Positions 5,522 through 9,122 of a DNA stretch of 9,122 nt are shown one piece after another. A model generated the notes under the pieces. It had not been told where the DNA came from, searched no databases, and was given only the letters and a program-made list of their open reading frames with translations. Numbering within the stretch: the first letter of the stretch is position 1; every line of letters begins with the position of its first letter. This DNA comes from Planctomycetaceae bacterium (lineage in GTDB: Bacteria; Planctomycetota; Planctomycetia; Planctomycetales; Planctomycetaceae), in NCBI GenBank assembly GCA_023258825.1, contig JALQWE010000117.1:1-9122 (forward strand), read 5' to 3'. The position numbers and the translations under genes are program-made.

Positions 5522-7045
5522 TTGAACCAGTCGCATTCGGAAGACACACCTGCGGGATCAGCGGACCTGAGTGATCTCAGGATTGGCGAGTTTCAGTTGT
5601 TGCGCCGGCTGGGAAGTGGCGGCATGGCTGATGTCTACCTTGCGGAACAGACATCGCTCGGACGCCATGTCGCGGTCAAGGTCCTGAAAAGTGCTTCGCT
5701 GCAGTCCAGTGGCGACGTGCTGCTTCGCCGATTTGAGCAGGAAGCGCGAGCGGCCGGGGGTGTGAGCCATCCGAATCTGGTTCAGGTGATTACGACCGGG
5801 CGTGAGGGCGACATTGCCTACATCGTTCAGGAATATGTTCCCGGGATGAATCTCAGCCAGTGGATCCGACGAAACGGACCACCGGATTATGGCACCGGGC
5901 TGAAGTGGCTGCAGCAGATCGCATCAGCTCTGCGAACCACATCAGAATCCGGAATTATCCATCGGGACGTCAAGCCGGAGAACATTCTGCTGACGCGTTC
6001 CGGGATTGCCAAGGTCACAGACTTCGGTCTGGCTCAGTTGAATCAGCCGAAAACACCGCGGATGAATCTGACTCAGGTCGGTACCACCATGGGGACGCCG
6101 TGGTACATGAGCCCGGAGCAGATCCAGGGTGATAAGCTGGATGAGCGTTCTGATCAGTATTCACTCGGGGTCACTGCCTATCACATGTTTGCCGGCCAGC
6201 CGCCCTTTTCGGGAAAGAATCCCGTGACGGTGGCGGTGCAGCATCTGAAGGAGAAACCGTTGCCATTGAGTCATTTTCGTGCGGACCTGCCGAAGGCACT
6301 CTGCGATGTGATCGAACGCATGATGCAGAAGAAGCCGGCCGATCGCTTTCCGGACGCTGCGACGCTTGAACAGGCGTTGACGGCGCTGAATCTGGTTCCC
6401 GTGAACGAAGGCCTGGAACGCCATGGGGGCTTGCTGGGGGCCGTGCGCAGGCTTCGCAGGCCATTGCAACTGGCGGCGGTGATGATTTCCGCCTGTGCGA
6501 GTGTTGGGTATTTCGGTAGTCGCGTGTTGCATCCACCTCTGCGTCTGGACCGTCCCGCAGTCACTCAACCGGTGGCCAGAGAATCAACAGCGGCAAGACA
6601 ATTTGCCCGAGCGATTCTGCAACCGGACCGGCAGGATTTGTGGCGCGCGGTCTCACGGTACTTTCCGGGGACGCCTGAGGCTGATATGGCATCGCTGCAA
6701 TTGGGAGTGATGCTGATGTCCAGTGTGGTTCCGGACATCGACCAGGCTTATCTGGCGTTCACGGAAGTTCGTGAGCAGGGGGAGCTGGCTCCGGAGAAGA
6801 GCTATCTGCAGTTCCTTGGAATGATTGGCCAGGCCTACGCGCTGAAGGATCGGGAACGCAGTTCTGAACTGGAGCTGATTCTTTCTGACATCGACGAGCG
6901 GATCGAGCAGTACGAATCTGATGACATCATGCAGCTGGACATAGACCGGGCGCCTGAGGAACTGCAGAGGTTCTTTTCCCGAATTCTGCAGTCACGACGT
7001 CAGCAGCAGGCAGAGAACGAATCGTCCTCCATCCGCGCGCGTTGA
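5522..7045 (+). CDS. Transmembrane Hanks-type Ser/Thr protein kinase
   Basis: The 507-residue protein starts at TTG 5522; the frame is stopped at 5507-5509 and no other start precedes the kinase domain. GAGG (5508-5511) is the ribosome site, 10 bases upstream. The kinase domain spans about 24-290 and is complete: GSGGMADV P-loop (31-38), catalytic Lys53 in VAVK, Glu74 of helix C, HRDVKPEN (147-154, catalytic Asp149), DFG (167-169), activation loop with T188, T189 and T192, and MSPEQ (196-200). It should phosphorylate Ser/Thr in the cytoplasm. A juxtamembrane basic patch (309-313) leads to one membrane helix (about 315-333). The outer 170 residues are mostly helical, with wording such as FARAILQ, AVSRYFPGTPEADMASLQLG (376-395) and several acidic repeats, TPR-like but not assignable. 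No PASTA or WD40 sensor is present. It stands alone; substrates and signal are unknown. Confidence 0.93.
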   Translation: MNQSHSEDTPAGSADLSDLRIGEFQLLRRLGSGGMADVYLAEQTSLGRHVAVKVLKSASLQSSGDVLLRRFEQEARAAGGVSHPNLVQVITTGREGDIAYIVQEYVPGMNLSQWIRRNGPPDYGTGLKWLQQIASALRTTSESGIIHRDVKPENILLTRSGIAKVTDFGLAQLNQPKTPRMNLTQVGTTMGTPWYMSPEQIQGDKLDERSDQYSLGVTAYHMFAGQPPFSGKNPVTVAVQHLKEKPLPLSHFRADLPKALCDVIERMMQKKPADRFPDAATLEQALTALNLVPVNEGLERHGGLLGAVRRLRRPLQLAAVMISACASVGYFGSRVLHPPLRLDRPAVTQPVARESTAARQFARAILQPDRQDLWRAVSRYFPGTPEADMASLQLGVMLMSSVVPDIDQAYLAFTEVREQGELAPEKSYLQFLGMIGQAYALKDRERSSELELILSDIDERIEQYESDDIMQLDIDRAPEELQRFFSRILQSRRQQQAENESSSIRAR

Positions 7046-7060
7046 GTTATTGCCGCCATC

Positions 7061-7110
7061 GTCTGGTCTGAAGTTCCGTCGCCCGCAACGCCTGGCTGCT
7101 CAGACCGGAT
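7061..7110. repeat. Inverted repeat between the convergent kinase and der genes
   Basis: GGTCTGA (7065-7071) and TCAGACC (7100-7106) are perfect complements. Extended outward to 7061 and 7110 they give 11 pairs, two of which (7064/7107 and 7061/7110) are G-U in plus-strand RNA. The loop is 28 bases. The right arm contains the der stop codon. No T run follows on either strand, so it could be a processing or imperfect termination structure for the kinase transcript, or chance. Confidence 0.35.
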
Positions 7111-8659
7111 CGTCATCAATGAAGTTCGGGGCTGGATAGTCCGGGTCCTCTTCAAAATCCTCATCGTCATCAATCATCAGCAGATTTCCGGCGACCAGTG
7201 GACCCTGGTCAGCGTCGCTGACCAGTTCGGAATCATCGAACTCCTCCTCGGAAAGTTCCATGATATCCAGTGGTTCAGCGTCGTCGTCCTCTGGCGCAGT
7301 ACTGCTGAGCAGATTCGGATCTGTCTCATGACGACTGCGGAGCACCAATCGAATCGGAACTTCTCGGAACGGAGTGGCTTCACGCAGAAACCCCAGCAGG
7401 TAGCGTTTCCAGGATTCGTCGAGCAGCGTGGAATCGTTGCATTTCAACACGATGGTGGGTGGTGAGCCGGCAATCTGTGAGGCGAAATAGATCCGGGGTC
7501 TGCGATTTTTTCGCATCGGCGGTTCATTACGTTCGATGGCCATCCGCAGGGCTTTGTTGAGTCGGGCTGTGGTCATTCGCAGGTTGGCCTGCTTGAACAC
7601 TGATTGCGCGAGGTTGACCAGCTTGCGGATATTGCGGCCATCTTTGGCGGTGATGATGGCGATGGGGACATGTCGCATCGATTCGAAGCTGTTCATCAGG
7701 TATTTGACCCAGCGTTCGGTGGTCATACCTTCTTCGATCGCGCGGTCCCATTTGTTGATGACGAAAATACAGGGCTTGTAGTGCTCCCCGATCTCTTCGA
7801 CGAGTTGCTTATCCACTCGGGAAATGGTCTGCGTGGCATCGAAGAACATCAGCACCAGATCAGCGCGGCGGATACTGCGTTGGGCTCGTACGAGGCCGTA
7901 GAATTCGATGTCGTTTTCGAGACTCTTGCGTTTGCGAACACCCGGAGTATCGATTGCGACAAGTGACCGACCATCCATTTCAAAGCGAATGTCGATACTG
8001 TCGCGTGTCGTGCCGGGGATTTCACTGACAATCACTCGCTCGCACTGGGCCAGCTGATTGATGAAAGTGCTCTTGCCGACGTTACGGCGTCCCACGACGG
8101 CGATCCTCAGGTCCGCAGGCGCCAGCAATCTGTCGCCTTCCTGTGTTTCCTGTTCGTCCTGATTCGGCAGCATGCTGACCAGTTGCTGGATCAGTCCCTC
8201 ACGCCCCCTGTTTGCCTTCACACTGGTGGTGACATAGGGGACTGAAGCCAACTGCAGAAACGAAGCGGCCTCATTGTCCAGAGAATTGGAATCGCATTTG
8301 TTGACAACCAGCAGAACGGGCCGTGAGACCTTGCGCAGGCGTCGAGCTACCTCTTCGTCAAGCGGAGTGATTCCGGCTTTTGCATCGACCACGAACATCA
8401 ACAGATCAGCTTCATCAATGCCAGCCTGAATCTGTCGCTCGATGTCATCTGAAAGGTCGTCGCTGTCGACAATCCCGATACCGCCGGTGTCAGTCAATTC
8501 GAAATACCGATCGTGCTCATGCATAATCCATGTGACACGATCGCGTGTGACGCCGGCTGTTGGGTCAACGACTGAAATCAGCCGATCTGCCAGCCAGTTC
8601 AACAGCGAACTTTTTCCGACGTTCGGGCGTCCTGTGATCGCCACTTTCGGAATTCCCAT
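7100..8659 (-). CDS. der: Ribosome biogenesis GTPase Der (EngA) with long acidic C-terminal tail
   Basis: The 519-residue protein from ATG 8659 begins MGIPKVAITG, the usual Der start; the open frame extends 49 codons further up but is not family-like, and GAAGG lies nine bases before this ATG. It carries two GTPase domains. The first has GRPNVGKS (10-17), DTGG (57-60) and NKCD (120-123). The second has GRRNVGKS (190-197), DTPG (237-240) and NKWD (302-305). A KH-like domain follows at about 350-442 (RPRIYFASQ, then LVLRSRH). Der acts in assembly of the 50S subunit, where the KH-like domain contacts 23S rRNA. Pro is replaced by Arg in the second P-loop (position 192), which leaves the GKS intact. 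After residue 443 there is a 76-residue, very acidic tail (DDD at 458-460, EEEFDD at 471-476, DDDEDFEEDPD at 497-507), longer than in most bacteria. It is monocistronic and faces the kinase gene end to end. Confidence 0.96.
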   Translation of the reverse strand: MGIPKVAITGRPNVGKSSLLNWLADRLISVVDPTAGVTRDRVTWIMHEHDRYFELTDTGGIGIVDSDDLSDDIERQIQAGIDEADLLMFVVDAKAGITPLDEEVARRLRKVSRPVLLVVNKCDSNSLDNEAASFLQLASVPYVTTSVKANRGREGLIQQLVSMLPNQDEQETQEGDRLLAPADLRIAVVGRRNVGKSTFINQLAQCERVIVSEIPGTTRDSIDIRFEMDGRSLVAIDTPGVRKRKSLENDIEFYGLVRAQRSIRRADLVLMFFDATQTISRVDKQLVEEIGEHYKPCIFVINKWDRAIEEGMTTERWVKYLMNSFESMRHVPIAIITAKDGRNIRKLVNLAQSVFKQANLRMTTARLNKALRMAIERNEPPMRKNRRPRIYFASQIAGSPPTIVLKCNDSTLLDESWKRYLLGFLREATPFREVPIRLVLRSRHETDPNLLSSTAPEDDDAEPLDIMELSEEEFDDSELVSDADQGPLVAGNLLMIDDDEDFEEDPDYPAPNFIDDDPV

Positions 8660-9065
8660 GTCCCCGTGCCTTCTCTCTCTGATTCTGAAATCCGTCCGCA
8701 GGCACTGGTGCCAGTGATACTTCGTTGCCCCGTGATTGGCTGCAGATGGCCGCGGCGACGTTTCGACAGGCTGCTCTGGCCTGGTCCGGACGTCGCAAAC
8801 CCGCATAGTCTATACGGAGAACGCAGAGGAGACACGCGGTTGCCGAATTTCTCGCCCCAGTTTTTGCAGAACACACCCCTCGGAAACCACTCGCAGCTGC
8901 AGATGCTGAAATTTCAAGGGATCGTCGGACGACGAATTTTCACGAATCGCTGTCAATCTGTGTGAATCTGCTTGACTTTCCCTCGTCCGGTCGGGCTGTT
9001 GTCTGGAACACAACCGCGGGTGATTCTGCCCGTACGGTCTCGCTGGTCGCCCAACACCGGGGATC
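8660..9065. other. 406-bp spacer upstream of der
   Basis: This should hold the der promoter (minus strand) and that of the next + strand gene. On the plus strand TTGACT (8972-8977) resembles a -35, but the bases 17 further on (8995-9000, GCTGTT) are not a -10. On the minus strand a TTGACA at 8957-8952 likewise lacks a partner. Open frames here on both strands (8666-8965 + and 8810-9067 -) have no family features. One palindrome is listed separately. Confidence 0.45.
8801..8817. promoter_or_regulatory. 17-bp imperfect palindrome upstream of der
   Basis: CCGCATAGTCTATACGG pairs at seven of eight positions around the central T (8809). On the minus strand it contains TATAGACTAT, which is -10-like, about 150 bases before the der start. 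It could be an operator or part of the der promoter; no -35 is visible at standard spacing. Confidence 0.25.
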
Positions 9066-9122
9066 ATGCGACCGTCCCGTATCGTCTCGGAGTGGCGAAT
9101 GCAGCCGGGGAAAAAGTGGAAT
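9066..9122 (+). CDS. Possible 5' end of a gene truncated by the window edge
   Basis: The frame is open from ATG 9066 (MRPSRIVSEWRMQPGKKWN) to the end. A second in-frame ATG at 9099 has a better ribosome site (GGAG at 9089-9092, six bases upstream) than the first (GGGGA, 9058-9062, three bases upstream). The sequence is too short to identify a family, and at 8-19 codons it could be chance. Confidence 0.3.
   Translation, partial: MRPSRIVSEWRMQPGKKWN

Noticed and set aside
8660..8806. Longer Der starting at 8806
   Set aside because: The 49 extra residues are Arg/His-rich and not found in Der; MGIPKVAITG with its ribosome site is the standard start.
8666..8965. A 99-codon plus-strand frame upstream of der
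   Set aside because: It has no family features, and its composition matches the surrounding spacer.

Overview
The window reads as the genome of a planctomycete, or a metagenomic contig from one. The main evidence is a lone FhcC/FwdC-type subunit of the methanopterin/methanofuran-dependent C1 pathway, which among bacteria is found mainly in methylotrophic proteobacteria and planctomycetes. It sits with a membrane-anchored Hanks-type Ser/Thr kinase, a glycine-rich RRM protein and a Der GTPase carrying a long acidic tail. This is inference from gene content; no phylogeny was run.

Layout. Bases 1-217 are an internal piece of HslU that looks alphaproteobacterial (sphingomonad-like) and is richer in G+C at third codon positions than the rest. 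At a GATC site (211-214) it joins the C-terminal end of an NHL-repeat protein (211-318). After that come a two-domain ABC permease of the Fe(III)/thiamine type (478-1986, +), a convergent RRM RNA-binding protein (2043-2471, -), a 744-bp gene-free stretch, fhcC (3216-4043, +), a secreted TPR-like plus LecA-like protein (4342-5076, +), a transmembrane Ser/Thr kinase with a TTG start (5522-7045, +) and convergent der (7100-8659, -). The first codons of a + strand gene appear to run off the right edge (9066 or 9099 onward).

How the genes work together. They are mostly single-gene units with long spacers, as is common in planctomycetes, and I see no operon-level system. Their roles are C1 oxidation (FhcC), ribosome assembly (Der), RNA binding (RRM protein), solute import (permease), signalling (kinase) and an envelope protein of unknown role (LecA-like). 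The NHL fragment and the permease may have been co-transcribed.

The most informative non-coding signal is an almost complete 15-bp hairpin followed by T6 on the minus strand. It terminates the RRM gene from inside the 3' end of the convergent permease gene, and both of its imperfect pairs are G-U only in the minus-strand RNA. I found no evidence of a new defence or mobile system. The oddest object is the HslU/NHL chimera, which may well be a cloning or assembly artefact.
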